Assembly (NCBI RefSeq): GCF_000819845.1
Contig: NZ_CDCG01000018.1
Coordinates: forward strand, 1-64,000
Direction of reading: 5' to 3'
Source: Aeromonas enteropelogenes
Lineage (GTDB): Bacteria; Pseudomonadota; Gammaproteobacteria; Enterobacterales; Aeromonadaceae
Length of the DNA stretch: 64,000 nucleotides
The first letter of the stretch is position 1. The number at the start of each line of letters is the position of its first letter. The notes beneath the pieces are model-generated. The model was not told the origin of the DNA, did not search any database, and saw only the letters and a program-made list of their open reading frames with translations. The position numbers and the translations under genes are program-made. Positions 1 to 10,591 of this stretch are shown here, one piece after another.

Positions 1-582
1 GCCGTCGAACAGCTCCTGGGTCCACATTTCCGGATTTTTGGCCGGCGAGAAGCCGTCCAGATACCAGGCATCCACCAGACCGTCAGCCTGATGGGGCACC
101 TGCGGCAACATGTCCTTGATATCGCCGAACCAGAGATCGAGACGGATGCGGCCGCTGGCAAAGTGCAGGCGGTGGCAGCCGGATACCGGTAGGGGCCACT
201 GTTTGACGAGATCCTGGCTGAAGTGTGCCAGCTCGGGCCAGGCATCCAGGGCCTTGCGCAGATCGTCCCGGGTCAGGGGGTATTTTTCGAAACTGATGAA
301 GTGAAGACGCAGGGCGTTACCGGATTGGGACGTCTGTTCCAGGAAGGCTTTCATTGTCGCCAGAAAGTTAAGACCTGTACCGAAACCTGTTTCACCGATC
401 ACGAAAGTGTCACCATCATGGTGCGAAAATCGCGCTGGCAGCTGATTTTGCTGCAAAAAGACGTAGCGGGTTTCACTTAGACCGTTATCATTGGAAAAGT
501 ACACATCCCCGAAGTCACTGGAGACTGGAGTACCCGCCTCGTTCCAGTCCAATCGGGCATGATGTAAGGATGTTTGACTCAC
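1..582 (-). CDS. mnmC: MnmC, bifunctional tRNA wobble-uridine modification enzyme (N-terminal part)
   Basis: The gene runs off the left edge; 194 codons of the amino end are present. MnmC finishes 5-methylaminomethyl-2-thiouridine at the wobble base of tRNAs. The visible part is the SAM-dependent methyltransferase half, with the SAM loop [12 protein letters not shown] and a later [17 protein letters not shown] block typical of the DUF752 domain. The start is GTG at 582, reading [17 protein letters not shown], with a GAGG Shine-Dalgarno about 6 bases upstream; no ATG lies nearby. It diverges from fabB, as in E. coli. The C-terminal FAD oxidoreductase half would lie outside the window. Confidence 0.93.
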   Translation of the reverse strand, partial: MSQTSLHHARLDWNEAGTPVSSDFGDVYFSNDNGLSETRYVFLQQNQLPARFSHHDGDTFVIGETGFGTGLNFLATMKAFLEQTSQSGNALRLHFISFEKYPLTRDDLRKALDAWPELAHFSQDLVKQWPLPVSGCHRLHFASGRIRLDLWFGDIKDMLPQVPHQADGLVDAWYLDGFSPAKNPEMWTQELFDG

Positions 583-693
583 GTTTTCCTCGGCTCGCGT
601 CACAAAATCGCGGGCATTCTACGTGAAAGCAGACCAGTTTGGCAGCCGAAAGCGGGTAGACTTGGCGCCAGTTTTTCCAGACGAGATGAATTA

Positions 694-1905
694 ATGAGAA
701 GAGCAGTGATCACCGGTATCGGCGTCATCTCCAGTATCGGCAACAACAAGGAAGAAGTGCTGGCCTCCCTGAAAGCAGGCAAATCCGGCATCACCTATTC
801 CGAGCAGTTCGAGCAACACAACCTGCGCAGCCGTGTCTGGGGTAACATCAAACTCGATCCGTCTGAACTGATCGACCGTAAAGTCATGCGTTTCATGGGT
901 GACGCTGCGGCCTATGCCTATCTCTCCATGCAGCAGGCCATCGCAGATGCCGGCCTGCCGGAAGATCAGGTCTCCAACGAGCGCACCGGCATCGTGACCG
1001 GCTCCGGCGGCGCCTCCGGCAAGAACACCTCCGAGTCTTGCGACATCGCCCGCGAGAAAGGGGTCAAGCGCGTGGGTCCCTACATGGTGCCGCGCACCAT
1101 GTCCTCCACCACCTCCGCTTGCCTGGCTACGCCGTTCAAGATCAAGGGTGTCAACTACACCATCAGCTCCGCCTGCGCGACCTCTGCCCACTGCATCGGC
1201 CACGCTCTGGAACTGATCCAGCTCGGCAAACAGGACATCGTCTTCGCCGGTGGCGGCGAGGAGCTGGACTGGTCCTCCACCATCCAGTTTGACGCCATGG
1301 GCGCGCTGTCTACCAAATACAACGACTCCCCGGAAAAAGCGTCCCGTACCTATGATGCGGATCGCGACGGTTTCGTCATCTCCGGTGGCGGCGGCATCCT
1401 GGTGGTCGAGGAGCTGGAACACGCCCTGGCCCGTGGTGCCCACATCTATGCCGAGATCACCGGTTATGGTGCGACCTCCGATGGTTACGACATGGTGGCC
1501 CCGAGCGGCGAAGGCGCCGTGCGTTGCATGAAGATGGCGATGCAGAGTGTCGGCAAGGTGGACTATATCAACACCCACGGTACCTCTACCCCGGTCGGTG
1601 ACACCAAGGAGCTGGAAGCCATCCAGACCCTGTTTGGCAGCAACGCGCCCAAGCTTTCCGCCACCAAGGCGATGACCGGCCATGCGCTGGGTGCCGCCGG
1701 TGTGCACGAGGCCGTCTACTCCCTGCTGATGCTGCAACATGGCTTTATCGCCCCCAGCATCAACATCGAGAACCTGGACGAGAAGGCCGAAGGGCTGCCC
1801 ATCGTGCGCGAGTACGAAGAGGCTGACCTCGACACAGTGATGTCCAACAGCTTCGGCTTTGGCGGTACCAACGCCTCCCTGGTGTTCAGCAAGTTCAAAG
1901 CCTGA
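694..1905 (+). CDS. fabB: 3-oxoacyl-ACP synthase I (KAS I)
   Basis: The product condenses malonyl-ACP with acyl-ACP in cytoplasmic fatty acid synthesis and is needed for unsaturated fatty acids. It has 403 residues, matching the family. The Cys-His-His triad is visible: C161 in [10 protein letters not shown]295 in [11 protein letters not shown] and H330 in [12 protein letters not shown]. The frame is open upstream to 574, but the ATG at 694 begins the family N-terminus [16 protein letters not shown], so it was chosen. A strong terminator follows directly, so the gene appears to be monocistronic. FadR, encoded at 10.6 kb, activates fabB in E. coli; I did not identify a FadR site here. Confidence 0.97.
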   Translation: MRRAVITGIGVISSIGNNKEEVLASLKAGKSGITYSEQFEQHNLRSRVWGNIKLDPSELIDRKVMRFMGDAAAYAYLSMQQAIADAGLPEDQVSNERTGIVTGSGGASGKNTSESCDIAREKGVKRVGPYMVPRTMSSTTSACLATPFKIKGVNYTISSACATSAHCIGHALELIQLGKQDIVFAGGGEELDWSSTIQFDAMGALSTKYNDSPEKASRTYDADRDGFVISGGGGILVVEELEHALARGAHIYAEITGYGATSDGYDMVAPSGEGAVRCMKMAMQSVGKVDYINTHGTSTPVGDTKELEAIQTLFGSNAPKLSATKAMTGHALGAAGVHEAVYSLLMLQHGFIAPSINIENLDEKAEGLPIVREYEEADLDTVMSNSFGFGGTNASLVFSKFKA

Positions 1906-1920
1906 TCATCCGGTTGATAT

Positions 1921-1948
1921 AAAAAAAGCGCCTCAGGGCGCTTTTTTT
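1921..1948 (+). terminator. fabB intrinsic terminator
   Basis: An AGCGCC-TCA-GGCGCT hairpin is preceded by an A run and followed by seven T residues, 15 bases after the fabB stop. Confidence 0.9.
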
Positions 1949-1972
1949 GTGGCTGCGATTTGTTTGGCTGTT

Positions 1973-2069
1973 GCAGAGCAAGCAGAGCAAGCAGAGCAAG
2001 CAGAGCAAGCAGAGCAAGCAGAGCAAGCAGAGCAAGCAGAGCAAGCAGAGCAAGCAGAGCAAGCAGAGC
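1973..2069. repeat. 9-bp minisatellite, about 10.8 units
   Basis: Ten perfect tandem copies of GCAGAGCAA occupy 1973-2062, followed by a partial GCAGAGC. The array lies in the gap between the 3' ends of fabB and the ybjL-like gene, just after the fabB terminator. The unit length is a multiple of three, so one frame reads (AEQ)n, but no supported gene contains it. Such perfect short tandem arrays expand and contract by slipped-strand mispairing. Confidence 0.97.
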
Positions 2070-2153
2070 TTGTCATATGCCGAGCTGGGCGGGGAGTTGT
2101 GAGTGGTCCTGCTCAGGCGGCATCACCCCACAGTGCTAAGGGGAGACGATGAC

Positions 2154-2181
2154 AAGAAGGGGACCACTGGCTCCCCTTCTT
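2154..2181. other. Long inverted repeat after the ybjL-like gene
   Basis: Perfect 9-bp arms AAGAAGGGG/CCCCTTCTT enclose an inner CCACTGG palindrome. It lies 35 bases past the stop of the minus-strand transporter gene. There is no T run on either side, so it is either a non-canonical terminator or an mRNA 3' stabilising stem. Confidence 0.6.
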
Positions 2182-2215
2182 ACGCTAATTGGTTGCAATG
2201 ACAAGATAAGGGCGG

Positions 2216-3901
2216 CTAGAACCAGAAGCCGATGATAAAGGAGCCCGCCAGGGTCAGCATCACGTTGGCCACCGCATAGGTGCCGGCGTAGCCGAGCGCC
2301 GGAATGGAGCTGTTGGCCGCTTCGTTGACCACATCCATGGCCGGGGCGCAGGTGCGGGCCCCTGTGATTGCGCCGAGCAGCAGCGCCGGGTTCATCTTCA
2401 GCACCCAGACCCCGAACAGATAGCCCACCAGCACCGGGAGGGTGGTCACCAGCATGCCGGATAAGAGCACCACGCCACCGACTTCGCTCAGGTGGTCCAG
2501 AATGCCGCCACCGGCCTTGAGACCCGTGCTCACCATAAAGACGGCGAGGCCGAGATCCTTGGCCAGACGCAGGGCGCCCGGCGGCACATAGCCGACCGTG
2601 GGGTGGTTGGCCCGCAGATAACCCATCAGGATCCCGGCCAGCAGCAGGCCGACGGCGTTGCCGAGGCCAAACTCGATCTGGCCGAACACCAGTGAAACGG
2701 AGCCGATCAGCAGGCCGAGGACGAAGAAAGTGGTGAAGGCCACCAGATCCGTGGTCTGACTGTGGATGCTGATAAAGCCGATCTTGTTGGCCAAGAGCTT
2801 GACCCGCTGCTTCTCGCCGCTGATCTGCAGCACGTCGCCTTTTTGCAGCATGATGTTGCGATCGAACGGCATCTCGATCTGGGAGCGCACCACCCGGTTG
2901 AGGAAGCACCCCTTTTCGGTGAGATTCAGCTCCACCAGATGGCGACCCACCACGGCGTCGTTCTTCACCACTATCTCTTCGGTGACGATTTGGAGATCAA
3001 GCAGGTTGCGGTCAAACACCTCCTTGCCGTTGCGGTAGTTGACGTCGAGCTTCTCGTGGCTTTCGGGGTAGCCCACCAGGGCGATCTCGTCCCCTTCCTG
3101 GATGACGGCGTCACCGTCGGGACTGGCCAGAATACCGTTGCGGCGGATCCGCTCCACATAGCAACCGGTATGGGGATAGATGCCGGTCTCGCGCAGGGTG
3201 CGCCCCCCGATCCAGGCGGCGAGCTCGGGGCCGACCCGGTAGGCGCGAATGATGGGCAGATAGGTCTTGCGATTGTCGCTGTCGGAGAGGCCCCGCTCGC
3301 GGGCAATCTTTTGCGCCTCGGTATTGAGGTCGAGGCGTGCCAGCGAGGGGAGATAGCGCACCACCAGCATCAGGCCCACCAGTCCCACCAGATAGGTCAG
3401 GGCGTAGCCGATGCCCATGTTGTCGAGCACCGACTGCATGTCGGTCTGGTGAGGGAGGTTGAGCAGGCCGCTGCGTAGGGCATCCTGGGCACCGACCAGC
3501 GCCGGGGTCGAGGTGAGCGAGCCCGCCAGGATGCCGGCGGCCATGCCTGGCCCCAGATTGAAGAATTTGGCCAGCCCCACGGTCAGCAGCAGGGCGCTCA
3601 GCAAGATCACCAGGGTCAGGGTGATGTAGTGGATGCCGTCGCGCAGGAAGACGCTGAAGAAGTGGGGTCCGGCCTCGATACCCACACAGAAGATGAACAG
3701 CATGAAGCCGACGTTTTCGGTGGAGGTGGAGAACTGGAAGCCCATCTGGCCAAACAGCAGGGCGGTGAAGAGCACCCCAATGGTGTTGCCAATCTGGAAG
3801 TTGCCGAGGCGCACCTTGCCCAGCAGCAGGCCGAAGGCCAGCACCACGAACAGGAGCAGGGAGTCGCTTTGATGTAGCAGTGTCACGAAATCTATGGTCA
3901 T
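2216..3901 (-). CDS. ybjL: YbjL/AspT-family putative transporter with two RCK-C domains
   Basis: This is an inner-membrane protein of the aspartate:alanine exchanger (AAE) family, close in pattern to E. coli YbjL. The layout is an N-terminal block of about five membrane segments ([29 protein letters not shown]), two TrkA-C-like domains in the middle containing [10 protein letters not shown] and KGDVLQISG, and a second membrane block ending [16 protein letters not shown]. The frame extends to 3970, but a start at 3901 ([11 protein letters not shown]) gives 561 residues, the same length as E. coli YbjL. The substrate is unknown. The Shine-Dalgarno is weak, so 3937 is a possible alternative start. 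Confidence 0.85.
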   Translation of the reverse strand: MTIDFVTLLHQSDSLLLFVVLAFGLLLGKVRLGNFQIGNTIGVLFTALLFGQMGFQFSTSTENVGFMLFIFCVGIEAGPHFFSVFLRDGIHYITLTLVILLSALLLTVGLAKFFNLGPGMAAGILAGSLTSTPALVGAQDALRSGLLNLPHQTDMQSVLDNMGIGYALTYLVGLVGLMLVVRYLPSLARLDLNTEAQKIARERGLSDSDNRKTYLPIIRAYRVGPELAAWIGGRTLRETGIYPHTGCYVERIRRNGILASPDGDAVIQEGDEIALVGYPESHEKLDVNYRNGKEVFDRNLLDLQIVTEEIVVKNDAVVGRHLVELNLTEKGCFLNRVVRSQIEMPFDRNIMLQKGDVLQISGEKQRVKLLANKIGFISIHSQTTDLVAFTTFFVLGLLIGSVSLVFGQIEFGLGNAVGLLLAGILMGYLRANHPTVGYVPPGALRLAKDLGLAVFMVSTGLKAGGGILDHLSEVGGVVLLSGMLVTTLPVLVGYLFGVWVLKMNPALLLGAITGARTCAPAMDVVNEAANSSIPALGYAGTYAVANVMLTLAGSFIIGFWF

Positions 3902-4674
3902 GCCCGGAAAAACCGAGGAAAAAAGTGGGGCGGACATTGTGCCGGATCTGTCACCAATAAAGAAGCGCAAGGAACCGATTAATCAACAGTTACGAGGGGC
4001 TGTGACGGCTTGCCAGAGAGGGATCGGGAGCGTATCGGTGCAAAGGTGGCGATTTTTGCTGTTCAGACCCGTGTCAATGAGTGAAAAATGCTGACGCAAG
4101 GGGGAGCTGGACAGTGAAGAGGATAACTTTAGATTCTGCTGTTGGCCCGCTTTGGAAGGAGCGGTTTCAGCAGATTCAACCGGTAGCGAAACAGGGTGAC
4201 CTGGGAAGCAAACGACCATCATGTTGGCTGCTCGCCCAGCACTGCTGGGGTAGACAAAAGATATCTGCAAAAAGGAACAAAAGTGTCGTTTGGGCAGGGG
4301 AGATAGGGGCATGTACAAAACAGCATAAAATCAGGTTGCCCCTCGGAGCATGGCCCGAAAAGCCGTGATAACGGGTGAACCCGCATCGGGACAGGGTTTG
4401 CTGCAGTTACCCACAGAATCTGTGGATAACCCTGTTTATGAATCCTGTTCATCGGCCCGAAAGCCGCGCCAATACTGGGCTGCAAGGGCTGTACAAAAAA
4501 TACCGCATGAAAAATGTTTACATTAAAATCAAATACTTAGATGCAACAGAAGAAAACTCTGAAGAGCTGTGCGCGGTGAAAAAGGGGATCGTCAGCAGCA
4601 AGAAGGATCTTGTGCATTAAAATTGGCAGAAGAGAGCACTAAAGTGGATAACTTGCACCGAGATGGTGAGGAAT
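3902..4674. other. 773-base gene-free stretch between the ybjL-like gene and tRNA-Asn
   Basis: I recognise no protein here. Several open frames (3983-4318 minus, 4081-4368 plus, 4375-4620 plus) show no family resemblance. A 37-codon frame at 4507-4620 (MKNVYIKIKYLDATEENSEE...) has protein-like composition but no good ribosome site. The notable element is the DnaA-box pair at 4406-4430. The half near 4500-4560 is clearly richer in AT than the flanks. Confidence 0.5.
4406..4430. promoter_or_regulatory. Inverted pair of DnaA-box-like sites
   Basis: The sequence is GTTACCCACAG-AAT-CTGTGGATAAC, with 11-bp arms differing at one base. The right half contains TGTGGATAA, the exact complement of the consensus DnaA box TTATCCACA. 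The left half, TTACCCACA, has one mismatch. This could be a DnaA-binding element; no origin-type AT-rich tract with further boxes was seen. Confidence 0.5.
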
Positions 4675-4750
4675 TGGCTCCCCCGACTGGACTCGAACCA
4701 GTGACATACGGATTAACAGTCCGCCGTTCTACCGACTGAACTACGGGGGA
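4675..4750 (-). tRNA. tRNA-Asn (GTT)
   Basis: The 76-base minus-strand gene starts TCCCCCGTAGTTCAGTCGG and ends GGGGGAGCCA. The acceptor stem TCCCCCG/CGGGGGA pairs fully. The anticodon loop is CTGTTAA with anticodon GTT, the T loop is TTCGAGT, and CCA is encoded. Confidence 0.97.
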
Positions 4751-4883
4751 ACATCAGGCAAGGAGGAGCATCATACAGAAGGTGTCTTCACCGGTCAAGC
4801 CACCGACGGCATCATGGTGCGGGTGTACCGGTGCGGATCACTCGGTTACACTGCTCTCTTGCTGTTTCGTGTCGGGAGTCTCC

Positions 4884-6896
4884 ATGAGCAAGTTGTTCAA
4901 ATTAGCCAGCCAGTTTCAACCCGCCGGGGATCAACCCAAGGCCATTGCCCAGTTGCTCGACGGTATCGAGTCCGGCCTTGCCCATCAGACCTTGCTCGGG
5001 GTGACCGGTTCGGGCAAGACCTTCACCATGGCCAATGTCATCGCGACTCTCAACCGCCCGACCATGATCCTGGCTCCCAACAAGACTCTGGCGGCCCAGC
5101 TCTACGGCGAGATGAAGGAGTTCTTCCCCGACAATGCGGTGGAGTATTTCGTCTCCTACTACGACTACTACCAGCCCGAGGCCTATGTGCCGACCACCGA
5201 CACCTTCATCGAGAAGGATGCCTCCATCAACGATCACATCGAGCAGATGCGGCTGTCGGCCACCAAGGCCTTGCTGGAGCGGCGTGACGTGGTGATTGTC
5301 GCCTCGGTGTCTGCCATCTATGGTCTGGGAGATCCGCAGGCCTACCTCAGCATGATGCTGCACCTCAAAGTGGGGGATGTGATCAACCAGCGGGACATCC
5401 TACGCCGTCTTGCCGAGCTGCAATACACCCGTAACGACATGGCCTTCCAGCGCGGCACTTTCCGGGTAAGGGGGGAGGTGATCGACATCTACCCCGCCGA
5501 ATCGGACAAGCTGTCCCTGCGAGTGGAGCTGTTTGACGAGGAGGTGGAGCGCCTCTCCCTGTTCGACCCCCTGACCGGCGCCATCGAGCAGACGGTAGTG
5601 CGCTACACCATCTACCCCAAGACCCACTACGCCACTCCGCGCGAAACCATCCTCGGTGCCATTGAACATATCAAGGAGGAGCTTAAAAGCCGTCGTGAGC
5701 AGCTGTTGTCGCTCAACAAGCTGGTGGAGGAGCAACGGATCAGCCAGCGCACCCAGTTCGACATGGAGATGATGCAGGAGCTGGGCTACTGCTCCGGCAT
5801 CGAGAACTACAGCCGCTACCTCTCCGGTCGTGCGCCGGGGGAGCCACCGCCCACCCTGTTTGACTACCTGCCGGGGGATGGTCTGCTCATCATCGACGAA
5901 TCCCACGTCACGGTGCCGCAGATCGGCGCCATGTTCAAAGGGGACAGATCCCGTAAGGAGACCCTGGTGGAGTACGGTTTCCGGCTCCCTTCCGCGCTCG
6001 ACAACCGCCCCCTCAAGTTCGATGAATTCGAGGCGCTGATGCCGCAGACGGTGTTTGTCTCGGCAACCCCCGGTCCCTACGAGCTGGAGAAATCCGGCGG
6101 TGATGTAGTGCAGCAGGTGGTGCGTCCTACCGGTCTGCTCGATCCCGAAGTGGAAGTACGCCCGGTGACCACCCAGGTGGACGACCTGCTCTCCGAGATC
6201 CGCCAGCGGGTAGCGGTGGAGGAGCGGGTGCTGGTGACGACGCTCACCAAACGGATGGCCGAAGATCTGACCGAATATCTGGCGGAGCACGGCGTCAAGG
6301 TACGTTACCTACACTCGGACATCGACACCGTGGAGCGGGTGGAGATCATTCGCGATCTGCGCCTGGGTACCTTCGATGTGCTGGTGGGGATCAACCTGCT
6401 GCGCGAAGGCCTCGACATGCCAGAGGTGTCCCTGGCGGCCATCCTGGACGCGGACAAGGAGGGTTTCCTGCGCTCCACTCGCTCCCTGATCCAGACCATA
6501 GGGCGTGCGGCCCGCAACCTCAACGGTAAGGTCATTCTCTACGGGGATACCATCACCAACTCCATGAAGGTGGCCATCGAAGAGACCGAGCGGCGCCGCG
6601 CCCTGCAGCACGCCTACAACCTCGAGCACGGCATCACCCCCAAGGGGCTCAACAAGGCCATCGGCGATGTGATGGACATGGGAGGCAGCCGCAGCGCTGG
6701 CAAGGGCGGCAAGGGAAGTCGCAAGGCGGCCGAACCGCAAGGGGAGTACCATGCCCGCTCCGCCAGCGAGATCGCCAAGGAGATCAAGCGGATGGAAGAG
6801 CAGATGTTCCAGCATGCGCGGGATCTGGAGTTCGAACAGGCGGCGGCACTGCGGGATCAGATCCAGCAACTGCGCAGCGAGCTGATCGAATCATGA
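4884..6896 (+). CDS. uvrB: UvrB, excision nuclease subunit B
   Basis: UvrB is the damage-verifying helicase-like subunit of the UvrABC nucleotide-excision repair complex. It has 670 residues (E. coli 673). Walker A GVTGSGKT is at residues 39-46, with the beta-hairpin [12 protein letters not shown], the DESH box and helicase motif VI (QTIGRAARN) in order. The C-terminus ([15 protein letters not shown]) is the UVR domain that binds UvrC. The frame opens at 4782, but the ATG at 4884 preceded by GGGAG starts the family sequence [18 protein letters not shown]. The stop overlaps the next start (ATGA). I saw no CTG-N10-CAG LexA box in 4751-4883, unlike E. coli. Confidence 0.97.
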   Translation: MSKLFKLASQFQPAGDQPKAIAQLLDGIESGLAHQTLLGVTGSGKTFTMANVIATLNRPTMILAPNKTLAAQLYGEMKEFFPDNAVEYFVSYYDYYQPEAYVPTTDTFIEKDASINDHIEQMRLSATKALLERRDVVIVASVSAIYGLGDPQAYLSMMLHLKVGDVINQRDILRRLAELQYTRNDMAFQRGTFRVRGEVIDIYPAESDKLSLRVELFDEEVERLSLFDPLTGAIEQTVVRYTIYPKTHYATPRETILGAIEHIKEELKSRREQLLSLNKLVEEQRISQRTQFDMEMMQELGYCSGIENYSRYLSGRAPGEPPPTLFDYLPGDGLLIIDESHVTVPQIGAMFKGDRSRKETLVEYGFRLPSALDNRPLKFDEFEALMPQTVFVSATPGPYELEKSGGDVVQQVVRPTGLLDPEVEVRPVTTQVDDLLSEIRQRVAVEERVLVTTLTKRMAEDLTEYLAEHGVKVRYLHSDIDTVERVEIIRDLRLGTFDVLVGINLLREGLDMPEVSLAAILDADKEGFLRSTRSLIQTIGRAARNLNGKVILYGDTITNSMKVAIEETERRRALQHAYNLEHGITPKGLNKAIGDVMDMGGSRSAGKGGKGSRKAAEPQGEYHARSASEIAKEIKRMEEQMFQHARDLEFEQAAALRDQIQQLRSELIES

Positions 6897-7150
6897 GTAC
6901 TCGACGCTGGCTCATCTGGCGGCGCGTGCGCCGCCTCTATCTCGGTTTTCGCCACCCCGCAACTCCCTTGTGGGCCAGGGGGTTGGTGATCCTCATCCTG
7001 CTCTATGGCTTGAGTCCGGTGGATCTGGTGCCGGATCTGGTACCGCTGGTTGGCTGGCTCGACGATGCGACCCTGCTGCTGCTCCTGTTGTGGGGCTGGG
7101 AACGCTGCTTGCCGGCCTCGGTACGTGATGGTCTGGAGGAGGGCTCCTGA
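6893..7150 (+). CDS. DUF1232 (YkvA-like) small membrane protein
   Basis: This 85-residue protein carries the DUF1232 core: a hydrophobic segment then [29 protein letters not shown] basic N-terminus ([13 protein letters not shown]) precedes one or two membrane segments. The biochemical function of the family is unknown. The start overlaps the uvrB stop as ATGA, so translation is probably coupled to uvrB and expressed from the same mRNA. Confidence 0.85.
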   Translation: MSTRRWLIWRRVRRLYLGFRHPATPLWARGLVILILLYGLSPVDLVPDLVPLVGWLDDATLLLLLLWGWERCLPASVRDGLEEGS

Positions 7151-7302
7151 GGGGCTTGTAACCCGCATCAACGCGGCTTGGGAGCCGAAAACGGTTTTGT
7201 CTGGCTTTTTTGCGGAAGGGGAAGAATGAGACCTGTCTCGTGATTGTGACCCTGCATGGGTTGGCGTAGACTCCACGCCGTTCACCTCACGAGTATCAAA
7301 AA

Positions 7303-7953
7303 ATGGATCTGATCCTGTTTGCTATCGACTTTATCCTGCACGTCGACGTTCATCTGAAAGAGCTGTTTGAAAACTATGGCATCTGGGTATATGCCATCCT
7401 GTTCCTGATCATCTTCGGTGAAACCGGACTGGTGGTCACCCCTTTCCTGCCGGGGGATTCCCTGCTGTTTGCCGCCGGAGCCCTCACCGTCGACAGCGTG
7501 CTGGATGTGCATACCCTAGCCGGTGTGCTGACTCTCGCCGCTGTGCTCGGCAATGTGGTCAACTACACCATTGGTCACTTCTTCGGCGAGCAGCTGTTTC
7601 GCAAGCCTGATTCGAAAATCTTCAGGCGCGACTATCTGGAGAAAACCCGGGGCTTCTATGCCAAACATGGCGGCAAGACCATCATCATCACTCGTTTCCT
7701 GCCGATTGTGCGTACCTTTGCTCCCTTCGTGGCAGGCATGGGGGCCATGACTTATCCGCGCTTCCTGGCATTCAATCTGGTGGGCGGACTGCTGTGGGTG
7801 TTGTCGTTTGTCTATGCGGGCCACCTCTTTGGCAACCTGCCGCTGGTGCGTCACAACTTTACCCTGCTGATCTTCGGCATCATAGGCATCTCCCTGCTGC
7901 CCATGGTGGTCGGGGTGATCCGCGCGAAAATGAGCCCGGTGCAGGCGAGCTGA
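7303..7953 (+). CDS. dedA: DedA-family membrane protein
   Basis: The 216-residue polytopic membrane protein has the family signatures [22 protein letters not shown] and [19 protein letters not shown], and its N-terminus ([20 protein letters not shown]) follows E. coli DedA itself rather than YqjA or YghB. DedA proteins are implicated in lipid-carrier or phospholipid translocation and in proton-motive-force homeostasis. The glutamate and arginines thought to matter in the family (E in FGETG, R in [11 protein letters not shown]) are present. It has its own promoter gap of about 150 bases after the DUF1232 gene, and shares a terminator with the convergent dsbB. Confidence 0.93.
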   Translation: MDLILFAIDFILHVDVHLKELFENYGIWVYAILFLIIFGETGLVVTPFLPGDSLLFAAGALTVDSVLDVHTLAGVLTLAAVLGNVVNYTIGHFFGEQLFRKPDSKIFRRDYLEKTRGFYAKHGGKTIIITRFLPIVRTFAPFVAGMGAMTYPRFLAFNLVGGLLWVLSFVYAGHLFGNLPLVRHNFTLLIFGIIGISLLPMVVGVIRAKMSPVQAS

Positions 7954-7994
7954 GTCGCCTCATCATAGTGCCTGGGCCAGAAAGACAAACAAAA

Positions 7995-8019
7995 TAGGGG
8001 AGCCATAAAGGCTCCCCTA
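7995..8019. terminator. Bidirectional terminator between dedA and dsbB
   Basis: Perfect 10-bp arms TAGGGGAGCC/GGCTCCCCTA enclose loop ATAAA. On the minus strand it is followed by ATTTTGTTTG, so it best serves dsbB; dedA converges on it. Confidence 0.85.
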
Positions 8020-8057
8020 CTTCTGTGGTACTTGTTCTGGCGTGCAGGCCGGATGCC

Positions 8058-8579
8058 TCAACTACAGCAGCGACCCTTCACCAGATTGCCGATGGCCACT
8101 ACGGTAAACACCAGCAGGTAGGCGGCGAAGATGGCCACCAGCCACTGGGGCATGGAGAAGCTCAAGAACTGCCAGGTGATCTCGCCGCAATCCCCATCCG
8201 GGAAGAAGAGCCAGGGGATCCATTGATCGAGCGGCGCCCAGCTCGGGAAGTCGGCATAAGGGCTGCAGACGTTGAACGGGGAGGGGTTGACCTGATAGTC
8301 GACATGTTGCAGCGCCAGCTGGAGACCGCGAAAAGCGCTGTAACCCCATAGCAGCATGGCGCTCCAGCGCAGGTACCACTTCTCGGGGGCAATCATGCCG
8401 AGCAGGCCGGCGCAAAGGACACCCAGTGTCGCAAGCCGTTCGTAGACACACATCACGCAGGGATGCAGTCCAAGTATGTGCTGGAAGAACAGCGCACACA
8501 GTTCGAGGAACAGGGCGGAGGCCGCCAGCAGTCCCCAGGCCAGGCGGTTGCTGGCCAAGCGGCGGAGAAACGCGATCAT
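8058..8579 (-). CDS. dsbB: DsbB, disulfide bond formation protein B
   Basis: DsbB is the inner-membrane oxidase that reoxidises periplasmic DsbA and passes electrons to quinones. It has 173 residues with four membrane segments. Both redox pairs are present: C41-V-M-C44 in the first periplasmic loop and C105/C131 in the second (NVCSPYADF and DGDCGE). R48 of the VYERLA motif near the quinone site is conserved. It lies downstream of nhaB on the same strand, as in E. coli, but a terminator separates them. Confidence 0.95.
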   Translation of the reverse strand: MIAFLRRLASNRLAWGLLAASALFLELCALFFQHILGLHPCVMCVYERLATLGVLCAGLLGMIAPEKWYLRWSAMLLWGYSAFRGLQLALQHVDYQVNPSPFNVCSPYADFPSWAPLDQWIPWLFFPDGDCGEITWQFLSFSMPQWLVAIFAAYLLVFTVVAIGNLVKGRCCS

Positions 8580-8638
8580 CTCATTGATCTCACAGAAGAA
8601 ACAGTGGCTGAATTAGAGCAGAGCAGGGGACAAAAGAA

Positions 8639-8658
8639 AAGGGCCCTGGCGGGCCCTT
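8639..8658 (-). terminator. nhaB terminator
   Basis: AAGGGCCC-GCCA-GGGCCCTT followed by TTCTTTTG on the minus strand, between nhaB and dsbB. Confidence 0.85.
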
Positions 8659-8678
8659 GTCATTGGAGTACGACAGGA

Positions 8679-10259
8679 TCAGTGTAGCGCCGGGGCGACT
8701 ACGGCAGCCCCCTGCGGAACAATCAGCCAGCCCTGCTGGTAAAACCACTCGGTCAGGGGCGCCAACACGGTTTCCACTGCGGCGAAACCGACCAGACCCA
8801 GCACCAGGGTGTAGGGCAATGCCATCCACACCATGCGGCCATAGGAGAGGCGAAGCAGGGGGGCCAGCGCCGAAGTCAGCATGAACAGGAAAGCAGCCTG
8901 ACCGTTCGGGGTGGCCACAGATGGCAGGTTGGTGCCCGTGTTGATAGCCACCGCCAGCAGATCGAACTGTTCGCGGCTGATGGCTCCATTGAGCAGGGCC
9001 GTTTTCACTTCGTTGATGTAGACGGTGCCGACGAAGACGTTGTCACTGACCATGGAGAGCAGGCCGTTGGCCATATAGAAGAGCGCCAGCTGGTGATCCG
9101 GATCTGCCGAGAGCACCCACTGGATCACCGGCTTGAACAGCTCCTGATCGATGATCACGGCCACTATGCTGAAGAAGACGGCGAGCAGGGCGGTGAAGGG
9201 GAGCGCCTCTTCAAACGCCTTGCCGAGGGCATGCTCTTCGGTGATGCCGGTCAGGGAAGTGGCCAGCACGATGACGGTGAGACCGATAAGGCCCACGGCC
9301 GCCAGGTGGAGCGCCAGACCGACGATCAGCCAGACAGCGATCACCGTCTGGGCGATGAGCTTGGCTCTGTCCTGTTGGCTGCGTTTTGCCTCTTCATAAC
9401 GGTTGTACTCCTCCATGATCTTGCGCACGTTGACGGGCAGGCGGGTGCCGTAGCCAAACAGGCGGAAGTGCTCGACCAGCACACAGGTGAGCAGACCACA
9501 GATGAAGACCGGCAGCGATACCGGCGCCATGCGGATGGCAAATTCGCCGAAGTGCCAGCCGGCCTGTTCGCCGATGATGAGGTTCTGCGGCTCACCCACC
9601 AGGGTGCAGACGCCCCCCAGTGCCGTACCGACGGCGGCATGCATCATCAGGCTGCGCAGGAAGGCGCGAAAATCGTCGAGATCCTGGCGGTTGAGTTCAG
9701 CCACTTCCTGATCATCGGTATGGTCGTGATGATGACCAAACTCCTTGCCGGAGGAGACCTTGTGATAGATGGCGTAGAAACCGGTGGCCACGCTGATCAC
9801 CACGGCAATGACCGTCAGGGCGTCGAGGAAAGCGGAGAGGAAGGCAGATACCAGGCAGAAGGAGAGGGAGAGCAGTATCTTGGAGCGCACACCGATCAGC
9901 AGCTTGGTAAACACGTAGAGCAGCAACTGTTTCATGAAGTAGATGCCCGCTACCATGAATACCAGCAGCAGCAGTACCTCTATGTTCGCGACCAGCTCAT
10001 GCTTGACCTGGTCGGCTGATGTCATGCCGATCAGCACGGCCTCGATGGCCAGCAGACCGCCCGGTTGCAGGGGATAACACTTGAGGGCCATGGCCAGGGT
10101 GAAGATGAACTCGACAACCAGCAACCAGCCTGCCATGAAGGGGTCGAAATGGAAGGCGATGGGGTTGATGATCAGAAACAGCAGGATGGCTTGTTTATAC
10201 CACTGTGGCGCATTGCCCAAGAAGTTCTTGGCAAATGCCTGCCCTAGGCTTATTGGCAT
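8679..10259 (-). CDS. nhaB: NhaB, Na+/H+ antiporter
   Basis: The protein is a 526-residue, roughly 12-segment inner-membrane antiporter that exports Na+ in exchange for protons. The N-terminus [33 protein letters not shown], the central [29 protein letters not shown] and the segment [20 protein letters not shown] are characteristic of NhaB. A hydrophilic loop with [11 protein letters not shown] follows the first half. It diverges from fadR, the same arrangement as E. coli. The start ATG at 10259 is the only family-consistent one. Confidence 0.96.
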   Translation of the reverse strand: MPISLGQAFAKNFLGNAPQWYKQAILLFLIINPIAFHFDPFMAGWLLVVEFIFTLAMALKCYPLQPGGLLAIEAVLIGMTSADQVKHELVANIEVLLLLVFMVAGIYFMKQLLLYVFTKLLIGVRSKILLSLSFCLVSAFLSAFLDALTVIAVVISVATGFYAIYHKVSSGKEFGHHHDHTDDQEVAELNRQDLDDFRAFLRSLMMHAAVGTALGGVCTLVGEPQNLIIGEQAGWHFGEFAIRMAPVSLPVFICGLLTCVLVEHFRLFGYGTRLPVNVRKIMEEYNRYEEAKRSQQDRAKLIAQTVIAVWLIVGLALHLAAVGLIGLTVIVLATSLTGITEEHALGKAFEEALPFTALLAVFFSIVAVIIDQELFKPVIQWVLSADPDHQLALFYMANGLLSMVSDNVFVGTVYINEVKTALLNGAISREQFDLLAVAINTGTNLPSVATPNGQAAFLFMLTSALAPLLRLSYGRMVWMALPYTLVLGLVGFAAVETVLAPLTEWFYQQGWLIVPQGAAVVAPALH

Positions 10260-10591
10260 GATGATGGGTCTCAGGGTTGTTGTTAGGATCTGCGTCTATG
10301 CAGTCAAGGGTACTTGACCTGTACGTCCGGATGTTGGCCCGTATCTATATAATTACACGTGATTTTAATCAAAAAGCGGAACGATTATATACAAAGGTTG
10401 GGCCAAGATCTTGGAAGTGATGGTTTTATCACCACATAACCAGCGCTGACTGGCACCGCTATCGATTTTTAACACAAATTAATAACATTTTCTTTGCCAT
10501 ATGTGAGCAGAGGACTGACCTTCTGCTTGCCAGCCTTCCTTGCTTTGATATGATTCGTGGGCCTTTTTACGTATTACAACAGAGTCATTTC
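10260..10591. promoter_or_regulatory. Divergent promoter region of nhaB and fadR
   Basis: This 332-base gap is markedly richer in AT than the flanking genes. It contains no gene I recognise. It must hold both promoters, but I could not assign convincing -35/-10 pairs. I saw no FadR operator of the E. coli type. Confidence 0.5.

Noticed and set aside
691..1740. 349-codon minus-strand frame opposite fabB
   Set aside because: It is antisense to fabB, with Gly/His/Asp-rich shadow composition.
1973..2069. CRISPR array
   Set aside because: The repeat unit is 9 bases with no spacers, so it is a minisatellite.
1859..2152. Open frame reading (AEQ)n through the minisatellite
   Set aside because: It begins inside fabB in another frame, lacks a ribosome site, and is open only because the repeat unit is a multiple of three without stops.
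4751..4883. LexA box upstream of uvrB
   Set aside because: No CTG-N10-CAG match was found in the gap between tRNA-Asn and uvrB.
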